The notes under the pieces are model-generated. The model ran no database searches. It saw only the letters and a list, made by a program, of their open reading frames with translations, and was not told the DNA's origin. The position numbers and the translations under genes are program-made. A stretch of DNA of 64,000 nucleotides from an uncultured Bacteroidales bacterium (lineage in GTDB: Bacteria > Bacteroidota > Bacteroidia > Bacteroidales > P3). Below are positions 27,248 through 35,389 of the stretch, in pieces; the first letter of the stretch is position 1; every line of letters starts with the position of its first letter. The stretch covers positions 1 through 64,000 of the forward strand of contig CAMVMX010000007.1 of NCBI GenBank assembly GCA_947168665.1, given 5' to 3'.

Positions 27248-28408
27248 ATGTCCCAAACTGACCTTTTAAAAATACAAAATTTCCTGCCCGCTGTCACAAA
27301 AACAACACCGTCGATGGGCTGGTTTGTAGAGTATTACGTTTTCGACCCTGTGGATGAGAGGATGATCAGGAAACGCATCCGCATCCAAAAGCTCATCAAA
27401 CGGTACCGCACGAAACGGGAACAGGCTATCGCCGCCCAACAGATTGCGGAGGAACTGAACCACAAGCTGGCCGGTGGTTGGTCGCCTCTGCATGAGAGCG
27501 ACGACAGCCGCCTGTATACTCCTATTAACATACTGCGCGACCGATTCCTCGAGGCTAAGAAACGCGAGGGCTGCCGGGATACGACGATGGTTAACTATAC
27601 GTCGATGACTGGTCTGTTCCTCCGCTGGTGCGAGGATTCGGGCAGGGCACGGAAGTTCAGCGGCACGTTCCTGAAGACGGACGGGGTGTGCTATATGGAT
27701 TCTATCTTGGACAAAGGGAACGGCAACAGGAGCTACAACAATACGCTGAAGGCTATGCGTTGCTTTTTCCAGTGGGCTTTGGATCACTGTTATTGCAAGG
27801 AGAATCCTTTCGCGGGGATGCGGGTTCTGCCCAAGGAGAAGAAAAAAAAGGTGCTGATAGACAAGGCAACAAGAGTTAGGATAATGGATTATTTCGACAC
27901 TCATCGCCCGGCAATGACGATTGTGTGCAAGCTGGTGTATTATTCTGCCTTGCGCCCGCTGGAGATTCAGAAGCTCCGCGTAAGGGATTTCGACTTGCCC
28001 CACCGATGTGTGAGGGTGCCCGAAGAGGTGGCTAAGAACGGAAAGAGCCGTTGCGCCACCCTGTCGGGCGACCTGATGGACGAGCTGATGCCGGTAATAG
28101 ACCAGGTGAAGGAGAAGGATTGGTACCTGTTCGGGGAGGGTAACATGGAGCCCGCTGCGCGGCCCATCAACAAGGGTTACTTCAGGAAGCAGTGGGATAA
28201 GATGAGGCGCGACTTGATGCTGCCTGACGAGATGCAGCTGTACAGCCTACGCGACACTGGGATAACGGACTCGCTGCATGCCGGAGTGGACCAGCTGACA
28301 GTGCAGCACCACGCAGACCACAGCAGTCTGGCAATACAGGGTATCTATACGGATCATTTCGATGCCGGACTGAACGAGAAGATATATAAGGCAAATGTGT
28401 TGTTTTGA
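27248..28408 (+). CDS. Tyrosine recombinase / integrase
   Basis: 386 residues from the ATG at 27248 (MSQTDLLKIQ); an upstream ATG at 27167 gives a longer form whose extra 27 residues do not look like protein of this family. It has an N-terminal arm-type region, a SAM-like core-binding domain (about 95-190) and a catalytic domain with Arg I in YYSALRPLEIQKL, box II LYSLRDTGITDSL (Arg present, but Asp instead of the common His after Arg), HADHSSLAIQGIYTDHF with His and the probable nucleophile Tyr near the end. It looks intact. Its position just after tRNA-Gly, reading away from it, is the standard layout for a tRNA-integrated element. Confidence 0.93.
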   Translation: MSQTDLLKIQNFLPAVTKTTPSMGWFVEYYVFDPVDERMIRKRIRIQKLIKRYRTKREQAIAAQQIAEELNHKLAGGWSPLHESDDSRLYTPINILRDRFLEAKKREGCRDTTMVNYTSMTGLFLRWCEDSGRARKFSGTFLKTDGVCYMDSILDKGNGNRSYNNTLKAMRCFFQWALDHCYCKENPFAGMRVLPKEKKKKVLIDKATRVRIMDYFDTHRPAMTIVCKLVYYSALRPLEIQKLRVRDFDLPHRCVRVPEEVAKNGKSRCATLSGDLMDELMPVIDQVKEKDWYLFGEGNMEPAARPINKGYFRKQWDKMRRDLMLPDEMQLYSLRDTGITDSLHAGVDQLTVQHHADHSSLAIQGIYTDHFDAGLNEKIYKANVLF

Positions 28409-28431
28409 ATGGCGGGGATGAGGGGAAGGGG

Positions 28432-28500
28432 GGCGCAATCCCGGTCCCGCCCAACCGAACCAGCCCCACACCAGCCCATGCGCCCGGGAGGGATTGCGCC
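28432..28500. repeat. 11-bp inverted repeat 3' of the integrase
   Basis: GGCGCAATCCC at 28432-28442 and its exact complement GGGATTGCGCC at 28490-28500, with a 47-bp GC-rich, mostly C-runs spacer. No T-run follows. It could be a recombination or protein-binding site; function unknown. Confidence 0.5.
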
Positions 28501-28523
28501 AGGGGACAGGGGGGGAGAAAAAA

Positions 28524-28550
28524 AAAGCACCTGCGGAGGGCGAGTGCTTT
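28524..28550. terminator. Candidate bidirectional terminator
   Basis: AAAGCAC at 28524-28530 pairs with GTGCTTT at 28544-28550 around a 13-nt loop, with A-run on the left and T-run on the right. It lies between the convergent integrase and the membrane protein genes. Confidence 0.5.
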
Positions 28551-28574
28551 ATGGGGTAAAGGAAATTGTTTTTA

Positions 28575-29231
28575 CTATTCCACTATTACTTCAGGATGTT
28601 TTTCGAGATAGAGGTCACGCAAAGCTATACTGAAGATGAAACAGATGTCGTTCATGGTAAGGGTGTACGGTTCTTCTTTTCCGTCGATGGAGAGGGTGAT
28701 GGAGGGACTGTTATATAGTTTGACCTTAATCTCGTTGAAGATGGTGCTGTTGACATTTTCATACAGGACTTCCAGTGCTCTCTTTTCGACATCTAATGCA
28801 GTAGATGGATTTTTTTCCTGAATGGCATTGAGCAGCAAATCTTCGTTGTTCTGCAGGAATGATGTTCCGTTGTATTCGTTGAAGATACGCTGTCCTTCTT
28901 CATTTAGTTTTCTGGGACTGGCTTTTCGAGAAAAGAGTTTAGCCGCTTTGGAATCCTTCTCGATAAGGTGAGTACAGATGATGGTGAGTGTTTCTTGGAT
29001 GCTGGATAGTTTGTCGTCAATGTTGTCAAATCTGGAGTTGTGGCTATCGATGGTAGATGTATGAGTATCGCATGGAAGATCGGATGTTTTGGCACGAGTA
29101 TCTTCCAGGTCTTTTATTCTTGAAAGGGTTTTGAATATCTTAATTGTTGCGATTACTGTTACAACTACAACAATAATTAAGATAAATAGTTGAGGCCAAT
29201 GCTCTGCGATAAAATTTAAGATTGCTTCCAT
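28575..29231 (-). CDS. Membrane-anchored coiled-coil protein, unknown function
   Basis: 218 residues. One strong N-terminal membrane helix (LFILIIVVVVTVIATI, about 15-30) is followed by a predicted coiled coil (about 35-90; repeated I/L spacing, DDKLSSIQETL) and a C-terminal globular domain beginning KLNEEGQRIFNEYNG. The codon use is more AT-rich than the flanking housekeeping genes, which fits recent acquisition. It is convergent with the integrase. A TATTTTTG -7 element lies 25 bp upstream of the ATG. I associate similar short anchored proteins with accessory regions of Bacteroidota genomes, but the function is unknown and I do not claim a defence role. Confidence 0.75.
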   Translation of the reverse strand: MEAILNFIAEHWPQLFILIIVVVVTVIATIKIFKTLSRIKDLEDTRAKTSDLPCDTHTSTIDSHNSRFDNIDDKLSSIQETLTIICTHLIEKDSKAAKLFSRKASPRKLNEEGQRIFNEYNGTSFLQNNEDLLLNAIQEKNPSTALDVEKRALEVLYENVNSTIFNEIKVKLYNSPSITLSIDGKEEPYTLTMNDICFIFSIALRDLYLEKHPEVIVE

Positions 29232-29255
29232 GTGTTGTATTTCTTTTCACATTGC

Positions 29256-29263
29256 AAAAATAC
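29256..29263 (-). promoter_or_regulatory. Putative -7 element for the anchored protein gene
   Basis: CAAAAATA (minus TATTTTTG), 25 bp upstream of the ATG at 29231. The following 186 bp (29264-29449) are AT-rich with no gene visible. Confidence 0.45.
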
Positions 29264-29449
29264 TATTTTTTCCGCATACGAAAAAATATTTATTAGCAAC
29301 TATATCTTGAGAAATAGTTATGGGTTTGATATTGTTGCAGTTGAAAATAGTTAAAAATTAAATATTAAAAAAATCAATAGAATTGAAAATAAAAAAAATG
29401 GTTTGGAAAAGCTTAATATTCAACTTTTGATGATAGTAGAAATGGTACT

Positions 29450-29980
29450 CTATGTGTTGGGGTGGGGGCGGGAGCAGTCGATGGTGACGATGATGTGGTC
29501 GGAGGATGAGAATTCGGAGGTGATGATGGAGGGGAGGTCGCGTTGGGAGCCAATGAGGATCCAGCGGGTCTGTGCCGATGGGGTAGCGGTCTGCGGCTGT
29601 AGTAGCTGTCGGATGGGGAAGAAGAGGGAGGCAGGGATGCGGAGGGTGAAGCGGTAGTTCTCGGCCGTGGCCATGAACTGGTAGTAGGGCCGGAGGAAGA
29701 TCTGTCTGATGGAGCGGTCGCCAGCGGCTGAGAGGGAGATGGCACTGGGGAAGGGAAGGCCTTGCTCGTCGAGGCCGACGGGGTTGGCATACTCGATGTT
29801 GGCGGAGCGGAGGAAGGGTTTGGCAAGGGAGATGCCGAAGAGTGCGGGTGCAGCGTCGGAGGAGGTCTGAAGGGTGAGCAGGGGGGCGAGGTATTGCTGG
29901 AGGATGAGAGGGAGGGTGACGGTGTCGGCCTGGCCGACGGAGAAGGGGGAGCGGTCGTCGCCATAGCATCGTTCCGGCAA
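29450..29980 (-). CDS. Orphan coding fragment without ATG start, unknown function
   Basis: The frame reads 176 codons from a TTG at 29980. There is no in-frame ATG upstream before a stop, and the first internal ATG is near residue 103, so a normal start is missing. The translation is protein-like (LILQQYLAPLLTLQ, SIRQIFLRPYYQFMATAENY) rather than low-complexity, and the two overlapping minus frames are Pro- or Ser-rich shadows. It has no signal peptide. It may be the 3' part of a gene truncated at its 5' end, or start at a TTG. It lies 165 bp after the uvrA-like stop, same strand. Unrecognised. Confidence 0.45.
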   Translation of the reverse strand: MPERCYGDDRSPFSVGQADTVTLPLILQQYLAPLLTLQTSSDAAPALFGISLAKPFLRSANIEYANPVGLDEQGLPFPSAISLSAAGDRSIRQIFLRPYYQFMATAENYRFTLRIPASLFFPIRQLLQPQTATPSAQTRWILIGSQRDLPSIITSEFSSSDHIIVTIDCSRPHPNT

Positions 29981-30038
29981 AAATGAATGATTAGGCCATA
30001 TTCAATCGGGTGGAGTCGGTCGGCCGCGCTCCACTTGT

Positions 30039-30077
30039 CACACAGCATCCCTTGCTGCGGGCGGGGGATGCTGTGTG
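30039..30077. repeat. 13-bp perfect inverted repeat (hairpin)
   Basis: CACACAGCATCCC at 30039-30051 and its complement at 30065-30077, with a 13-nt G-rich loop. It lies between the uvrA-like stop and the orphan fragment. No T-run on either side, so it is not an obvious terminator. Confidence 0.6.
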
Positions 30078-30145
30078 CAGTCTTGGTTGCATCCTGGCTG
30101 TCGTAGTATTGCCCTGACTGATTGTGTGCGTTCTTTTTTGCCCTG

Positions 30146-32462
30146 TTAGAGTGATTCCCGCAGGTAGGGGGCGGTGACGGATTGTTGCGTGTGGAGGATG
30201 CCGTCGGGGGTGCCGCTATAGAGCAGCTGTCCGCCGTCGCCTCCTCCGCCAGGGCCGAGCTCAATCAGGTAGTCGGCTTGTTTCATCACGTCCAAGCTGT
30301 GCTCGATCAGTATGAGGGTGTTGCCGGCGTCGGCCATCTCGTCGAAAAGAGCTTGCAGCCGTCGCACATCGTCCAGGTGCAGGCCGTCAGTGGGTTCGTC
30401 TATGATGTAAGTGTGGCCGGATGAGAGACGGGTCTCTTCGGCCGACACATGGATGGCGGTGCTGTACAGGCGGTCGGCCAGTTTCACCCGTTGGAGTTCG
30501 CCGCCGCTCAGTGTGCTCATCGACTGGTTAAGGTGCAGGTAGCCCAGCCCCACCTTCTGCAGCATCCGCAACTGGGACAGGAAAGACTGCCCGGCGAAGA
30601 ACGAGAGCGCCTCCTCGACTGTCAAGTCCATCACCTCGGCTATCGTCTTCCCGTGGTAGCGGTATTGCAGTGCCTCGTGGTTGTAGCGTGTGCCGTGGCA
30701 TTCCTCACACACGGTTTCGATGCTCTCCATGAAAGCCATGTCCGACACGATGACCCCTTTCCCCTTGCAGGCAGGGCAGGCGCCTTTGCTGTTGAAGGAG
30801 AAGAGCTGTGTCGAGGGCCGTGTCCGCACAGGCTTGTCGCTCACCCCCTCTTTGGCGAAGAGGTGCCGGATGGTGTCAGCAATGTTGAGATAGGTGGCGG
30901 GGGTGCTGCGCAGGTTGATGCCGATGTCCTTCTGCCCGATAAACACCAGGGGCGAAGACTCCTGCTGCATGAATTGCTCCATCAGCGAACTCTTTCCCGA
31001 CCCGGCCACTCCGGCAATGACCGTGATTACCCCCTGGGGGATGTCCACGTCGAAATGTTTCAGGTTGTGGAGAGAGGCGTCGCCCACGTGGTACCATCCC
31101 TTGGGCTGGCGGAAATGTTCTTTCAGCGGGGTGCGGTGCCGAAGCATGCGTCCGGTAACGGTGTCGGACGCCAGCAGTGGGCCATACCCACCCTGGAAAG
31201 TGACGAGGCCGCCGTGGTCGCCGGCTCCCGGCCCCATGTCCACGATGTGGTCGGCCATGGCTATGATTTCCCGGTGGTGTTCCACAATCAGCAGGGTGTT
31301 GCCGTGGTCGCGCAGGTGCAGCAGCGACTGTTTCAGCCGGCTGATGTCCTGTGGGTGCAGCCCCACGCTGGGTTCGTCCAGCACGTATGCCATGTCTGTC
31401 AGCGGGGAGTTGATATACTTGGCAATCTTGATGCGCTGGGCCTCGCCGCCGCTCAGAGTCCCTGTGCCGCGGCTCAGCGAGAGATACCCCAGCCCTATGT
31501 CGCACAGTGCCTTCAGCCGTTTGTGCAGCTCGTTTTTCAGGTCGGTGGCCAGGGGGTGGTCGATGCTTCCCACCCAGTCCATGGCTTCGCCGATAGGCAT
31601 AGCCACCACCTCTGCCAGATTTTTCCCGCCTATGCGGCAGCTCCTCACGCGCTCGTTGAGGCGGGTGCCGTGGCATTCGGGACATTCCTTTGTGCAGGTC
31701 ATCCCCTCCAGCACCTTCTGCTGGCGCACACCCTCCTTGGTGGTGATGATGCTGCGGTACATGCGGGGGGTAGAGCCCTTCGAACTTGGCCGACTTGGGC
31801 CAATTGGCCGGAGGGTTCTTCAGCCTGATTTGAGGCGAGTAGAGCAGAAGGTCCAGCTCCTCTTTCGAGTAGTCGCGTATCTTCTTGTCCAAGTCAAACA
31901 GGCCGCTGTAGGCATACCGTTTCCAGCGCCAGGCCCCGGTGGTGAAGGTGGGGAAATGAATCACGTCCTCGTCATTCAGGCATTTGTCGAAATCCACCAG
32001 TTTGTGGATGTCCAGATCGGTCACCTCGCCCAGTCCCGAGCAGCGGGGGCACATGCCCGCCGGGTGGTTGAACGAAAACGTGTCGCTGTAGCCCACAAAC
32101 GGCTCCCCCACGCGCGAGAACAGCAGTCTCAGCAGTGCGTAGGTGTCCGTGTAGGTCCCCACTGTCGAGCGGCTGTTGTTGGCGGGCTTCTTCTGGTCTA
32201 TCACAATCGTCACCGGCATGTTCTCAATCCGCTCCACCCGGGGCCGGCCATACTTGGGCAGATATTGCTGCACAAAACTGGGGAACGTCTCGTTCAGCTC
32301 CCGGCGGCTCTCGGCGGCGATGGTGTCCAGACACAACGACGACTTCCCCGACCCCGACACCCCGGTGAACACCGTGATTTTTCCTTTTGGAATCTCCAAC
32401 GACACCGACTTCAGGTTGTTCTCTGTCGCCCCGACGATGACTATATTGTTTTTCGTTTCCAT
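30146..32462 (-). pseudogene. Class II UvrA-like ATPase, interrupted by a frameshift
   Basis: One gene in two frames. The 5' part runs from ATG 32462 (METKNNIVIVGATE) with Walker A GVSGSGKSSL, NNSRSTVGTYT, and a CPRCSGLG zinc-finger half, to about 31765. The 3' part continues in another frame to the stop at 30146 with CPECHGTR, ABC signature TLSGGEAQR, a second Walker A AGVAGSGKSSL, CPACKGKG and TLSGGELQR. The shift falls in a run of six G at 31765-31770 (five would restore the frame). The repaired product is about 771 residues and goes straight from the first ABC segment to the zinc finger, so it lacks the UvrB-binding domain, as in class II UvrA proteins, some linked to drug tolerance. Whether the shift is a real mutation or a homopolymer sequencing error cannot be settled here. 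Confidence 0.9.
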
Positions 32463-32533
32463 AAACTGCTGATGTGTGCAATTGATTGATACAAGTGATG
32501 CTGGATGGCTGATGCCAATCCCGGCCACCACTG

Positions 32534-32541
32534 CAAAAATA
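32534..32541 (-). promoter_or_regulatory. Putative -7 element for the uvrA-like gene
   Basis: CAAAAATA (minus TATTTTTG), 71 bp upstream of the ATG at 32462. Confidence 0.4.
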
Positions 32542-32654
32542 CAAAGAATAATCCGAATAGCATAGACCGCTTTTTGTCAAGACCATCCACAAGTCATTAT
32601 TTCTATTTTTCCACACCCACACTGAGAATATTCCGCAAATAAACAAAAAAAACG

Positions 32655-32662
32655 TATCTTTG
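32655..32662 (+). promoter_or_regulatory. -7 element for the TPR gene
   Basis: TATCTTTG, a perfect TAnnTTTG, 24 bp upstream of the ATG at 32687. The region 19 bp upstream is A-rich with no TTG, so the promoter may be weak. Confidence 0.55.
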
Positions 32663-32686
32663 TCCAGTCAATCAATACGTGTTGTT

Positions 32687-34240
32687 ATGAATAAAACTAT
32701 TGCAATACTGATATTTACTTTCTTTTTGGGGTGCAATGCCTTTGCCCAAGCCTCTCAATCTGTGCCGCCGCCCGACACTGCCGCCCCCGTGGTGACAATC
32801 ACGCAGCAGCAGTTCGACTCCTTGGTTGCTGCCGCCGCCCGCGGCAACCAAATGGAGCTAATAGCCAAGCAGGAGGCAGAACGGATATTTGACAGCTACA
32901 CGACACATGTAAGCTGGGTTGTAGGTTTGTTAGGTGTTCTAATAACAATCTTGGTGGCTGTATCCGGTTTTTTTGTTCCGTATATGACAAATAAGCGATT
33001 CCAAGAGGAAATGGATGAAAAGATTGCTGCCCACGATAATGAAATCGAACAGTCAAGACAAAGCCTGTATGAGCAAATCCGAAAGAATGAACAGCTGATG
33101 TCTGAACTTGAAGGAGTCAAGAACCATGTCGATCAAGTTGAGGCATCAATCAAGGAGATGCAAGAGAAAATGAAACAATCTGAGGAGCAGGCGCGCCAGT
33201 CGGCGATAGAAGCCAAAGCAAGTGCATTGTTCTCAGAGGCTTTTAATGAAAAAGATATTGAGAAACAGATATCTCTATATACTGAAGTTCTTGATTTAAA
33301 CCTACAGAGTGCCGAAGCCTATAACAACCGAGGGCTTGCCTATTGTGATAAAGGAGAGTATGACAAAGCAATTCAAGACTATGACGAGGTCATCAAGTTG
33401 GACCCGCAGGATGCCGAAGCCTATTACAACCGAGGGCTTGCCTATTGGAATAAAGGAGAGTATGACAAAGCAATTCAGGACTATAGCGAGGCCATCAAGT
33501 TGAACCCGCAGGATGCCGCAGCCTATTGCGGTCGAGGGCTTGCCTATTGGAATAAAGGAGAGTATGACAAAGCAATGCAAGACTATGACGAGGCGATCAA
33601 GTTGAACCCGCAGGATGCCGAAGCCTACAACAACCGAGGGAATGCATATTGGAATAAAGGAGAGTATGACAAAGCAATTCACGACTATGACGAGGCCATC
33701 AAGTTGGACCCGCAGGATGCCGGAGCTTATTTCGGACGAGGGTCGGCCTATTGGTGTAAAGGAGAGTATGACAAAGCAATCCAAGACTATGACGAGGCAA
33801 TCAAGTTGAACCCGCAGGATGCCGGAGCCTATTACGGACGAGGGACTGCCTATTCGGATAAAGGAGAGTATGACAAAGCTATTGAATGTTTCAAGGAAGG
33901 TATAAAGTTGTTCCCTGATGATGCGCGATTCTTCAACCAATTAGGCTATGCATATTTGAGTAAGAAGGACTTCTCAGCAGCATTGGATGCAATCAATCAG
34001 GCCATATCAATGGAAGAGGGAGAGTCAGATTACCTCGATAGCCGAGCAGAAGTTCTGATGGAATGGGGTAAGTTCAAGAAAGAGCTGCCAGAGGTCTATT
34101 CAGAATCAGAATGGAAAGCGGACATCCAAAAGGCATTGGAGGATATCCAAAAGGCATACGGCCATAATCCGGATGAGGATACGAAGAAGCATCTTGAAGA
34201 TATGCAAACAGAATGCAACCAGCTTTTGGGTGGGGAATGA
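32687..34240 (+). CDS. Exported, membrane-anchored TPR repeat protein
   Basis: 517 residues from ATG 32687. A signal peptide (about 1-20, ending AFAQ) is followed by a second hydrophobic helix (VVGLLGVLITILVAVSGFFV, about 84-103), then a long coiled coil (about 105-190, Glu/Gln/Lys-rich) and a domain of tetratricopeptide repeats from about 209 to 412, six 34-residue units of the form GEYDKAIQDYDEAIKLNPQD, plus less regular helical repeats to about 460. The C-terminal tail is helical and acidic. The TPR face should bind a protein partner in the periplasm or on the membrane surface. The DNA repeats are nearly identical, so the copy number may vary. It is the last gene of the accessory region before the yitT operon. 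Confidence 0.88.
   Translation: MNKTIAILIFTFFLGCNAFAQASQSVPPPDTAAPVVTITQQQFDSLVAAAARGNQMELIAKQEAERIFDSYTTHVSWVVGLLGVLITILVAVSGFFVPYMTNKRFQEEMDEKIAAHDNEIEQSRQSLYEQIRKNEQLMSELEGVKNHVDQVEASIKEMQEKMKQSEEQARQSAIEAKASALFSEAFNEKDIEKQISLYTEVLDLNLQSAEAYNNRGLAYCDKGEYDKAIQDYDEVIKLDPQDAEAYYNRGLAYWNKGEYDKAIQDYSEAIKLNPQDAAAYCGRGLAYWNKGEYDKAMQDYDEAIKLNPQDAEAYNNRGNAYWNKGEYDKAIHDYDEAIKLDPQDAGAYFGRGSAYWCKGEYDKAIQDYDEAIKLNPQDAGAYYGRGTAYSDKGEYDKAIECFKEGIKLFPDDARFFNQLGYAYLSKKDFSAALDAINQAISMEEGESDYLDSRAEVLMEWGKFKKELPEVYSESEWKADIQKALEDIQKAYGHNPDEDTKKHLEDMQTECNQLLGGE
33311..33922 (+). repeat. Six tandem 102-bp repeats encoding TPR units
   Basis: Units start at 33311, 33413, 33515, 33617, 33719 and 33821. The core AAAGGAGAGTATGACAAAGC and the block ending ACCCGCAGGATGCC recur almost unchanged at the DNA level in units 1-5; the sixth diverges after its first half. 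The within-array identity is far higher than structure requires, pointing to recent duplication or gene conversion. Confidence 0.9.
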
Positions 34241-34351
34241 CCTGTACCGCAATTGCCGAATGCTACAATATCCATAGCCGCGAATGCTCCTATCGGTTCA
34301 GTCTTTAGGGAAATATATTCTCCAAAAACTCGTTATACCGAATATCTTTCG

Positions 34352-34386
34352 TAACTTTGCATTTTCCCTGCCCGTTGGGCAGAGGG
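34352..34386 (+). promoter_or_regulatory. -7 element and 5' hairpin upstream of yitT
   Basis: TAACTTTG at 34352-34359 fits TAnnTTTG. Immediately downstream, CTGCCC (34368-34373) pairs with GGGCAG (34377-34382) across a 3-nt loop, with a further CCC/GGG extension. The hairpin would sit at the very 5' end of the yitT transcript. The -33 region has no clear TTG. Confidence 0.5.
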
Positions 34387-34431
34387 ATGTAACACGCTTT
34401 ATAACAATACAAAACACCTATTCTACATTAA

Positions 34432-35376
34432 ATGGAAAAGAAGAATATTAAGCAAGAAGTCTTTGCCTACATGCTGCTTATCCTCGGCAGCGCCCTCTTC
34501 GCCATCGGCGACGTGATGTTTGTCAACCCCTACCTCATGGCCCCCGGCGGCACCTATGGTCTATCCAACGTCTTCAGCACCCTCTGGGGTGGCAAAATCT
34601 CCGTCTGGGCCATCTGCATGGATGTTCCCCTGCTCATCATCGGCACCTGGATTCTCGGCCCCAAGTTCGGCATCAAGACCATCATTTCCACCTTCCTCAT
34701 CTTCGGCTTCACCTATGCCATCGAGAGCTGGATATGGGGCTATAACCCCGTCATCCACGACGGCCCAATCGTGGCCAACGCCATCGAAGGCCTCAACATG
34801 GTGCAGACCCACGACGGCCTTTGGTTTGTCCCCGACTACTTCCTCAACACCGTCGTGGCGGGCCTCATCTATGGTGTGGCCATCGGCATGATATTCCGCA
34901 GCGGTGCTACCAGCGGCGGCAGCGACATCATCTCCATGATTCTCCACAAATACACCAAAATCTCCCTCGGCACCCTTGTCACCATTGTCGACGGCTGCAT
35001 CACCCTCTCCACCCTCATCGCCTTTGGCGACATCCGCCTGCCCATCTACTCCATCATCGTCATCTTTATCGAAGGCAAGGTCATCGACCTCGTGGTCGAC
35101 GGCATCAAGAGCTACAAGACCGCCTTCATCGTAACCGACAAGCTCGACGAAGTCAAGAACTATATCCTCCACGACCTCAACCGTGGTGGCACCTGCATCA
35201 CCGGCGAAGGCCTCTACAACGGCACCCAGCGCAACATCATCTACGTCACCATGGAGCGGGCCGACTTTGTCAAGCTCCGTGCCAACCTCCGCAACCTCGA
35301 CCCCACCGCCTTCGTCAACGTCATCGATAGCGCCGAAATCATGGGCAAAGGCTTCAAAGCCCTCCCCACCGAGTAA
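34432..35376 (+). CDS. YitT family membrane protein with DUF2179 domain
   Basis: 314 residues. Roughly six hydrophobic segments between residues 10 and 225 (for example FAYMLLILGSALFAIGDVMF, VAGLIYGVAIGMIF), with the family-typical GATSGGSDIISMILHKY after the fourth, then a soluble C-terminal DUF2179 domain (about 230-300; TAFIVTDKLDEVKNYIL, GLYNGTQRNIIYVTMER). YitT proteins are widespread, and their transport substrate is not established. First gene of an operon with a glycosyltransferase (13-bp gap), a small secreted protein and a PorE-like protein. Confidence 0.9.
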   Translation: MEKKNIKQEVFAYMLLILGSALFAIGDVMFVNPYLMAPGGTYGLSNVFSTLWGGKISVWAICMDVPLLIIGTWILGPKFGIKTIISTFLIFGFTYAIESWIWGYNPVIHDGPIVANAIEGLNMVQTHDGLWFVPDYFLNTVVAGLIYGVAIGMIFRSGATSGGSDIISMILHKYTKISLGTLVTIVDGCITLSTLIAFGDIRLPIYSIIVIFIEGKVIDLVVDGIKSYKTAFIVTDKLDEVKNYILHDLNRGGTCITGEGLYNGTQRNIIYVTMERADFVKLRANLRNLDPTAFVNVIDSAEIMGKGFKALPTE

Positions 35377-35389
35377 CAACCCCTGCCGT

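Noticed and set aside
28575..29231. Anti-phage defence gene next to the integrase
   Set aside because: No nuclease, ATPase, TIR or other effector domain can be recognised, so a defence role would be speculation.
33311..33922. CRISPR-like regular repeats
   Set aside because: The 102-bp repeats are contiguous, in frame and encode 34-residue TPR units, with no unique spacers.
35183..35389. N-terminal extension of the glycosyltransferase
   Set aside because: It lies inside yitT and the ATG at 35390 starts the canonical first beta strand.
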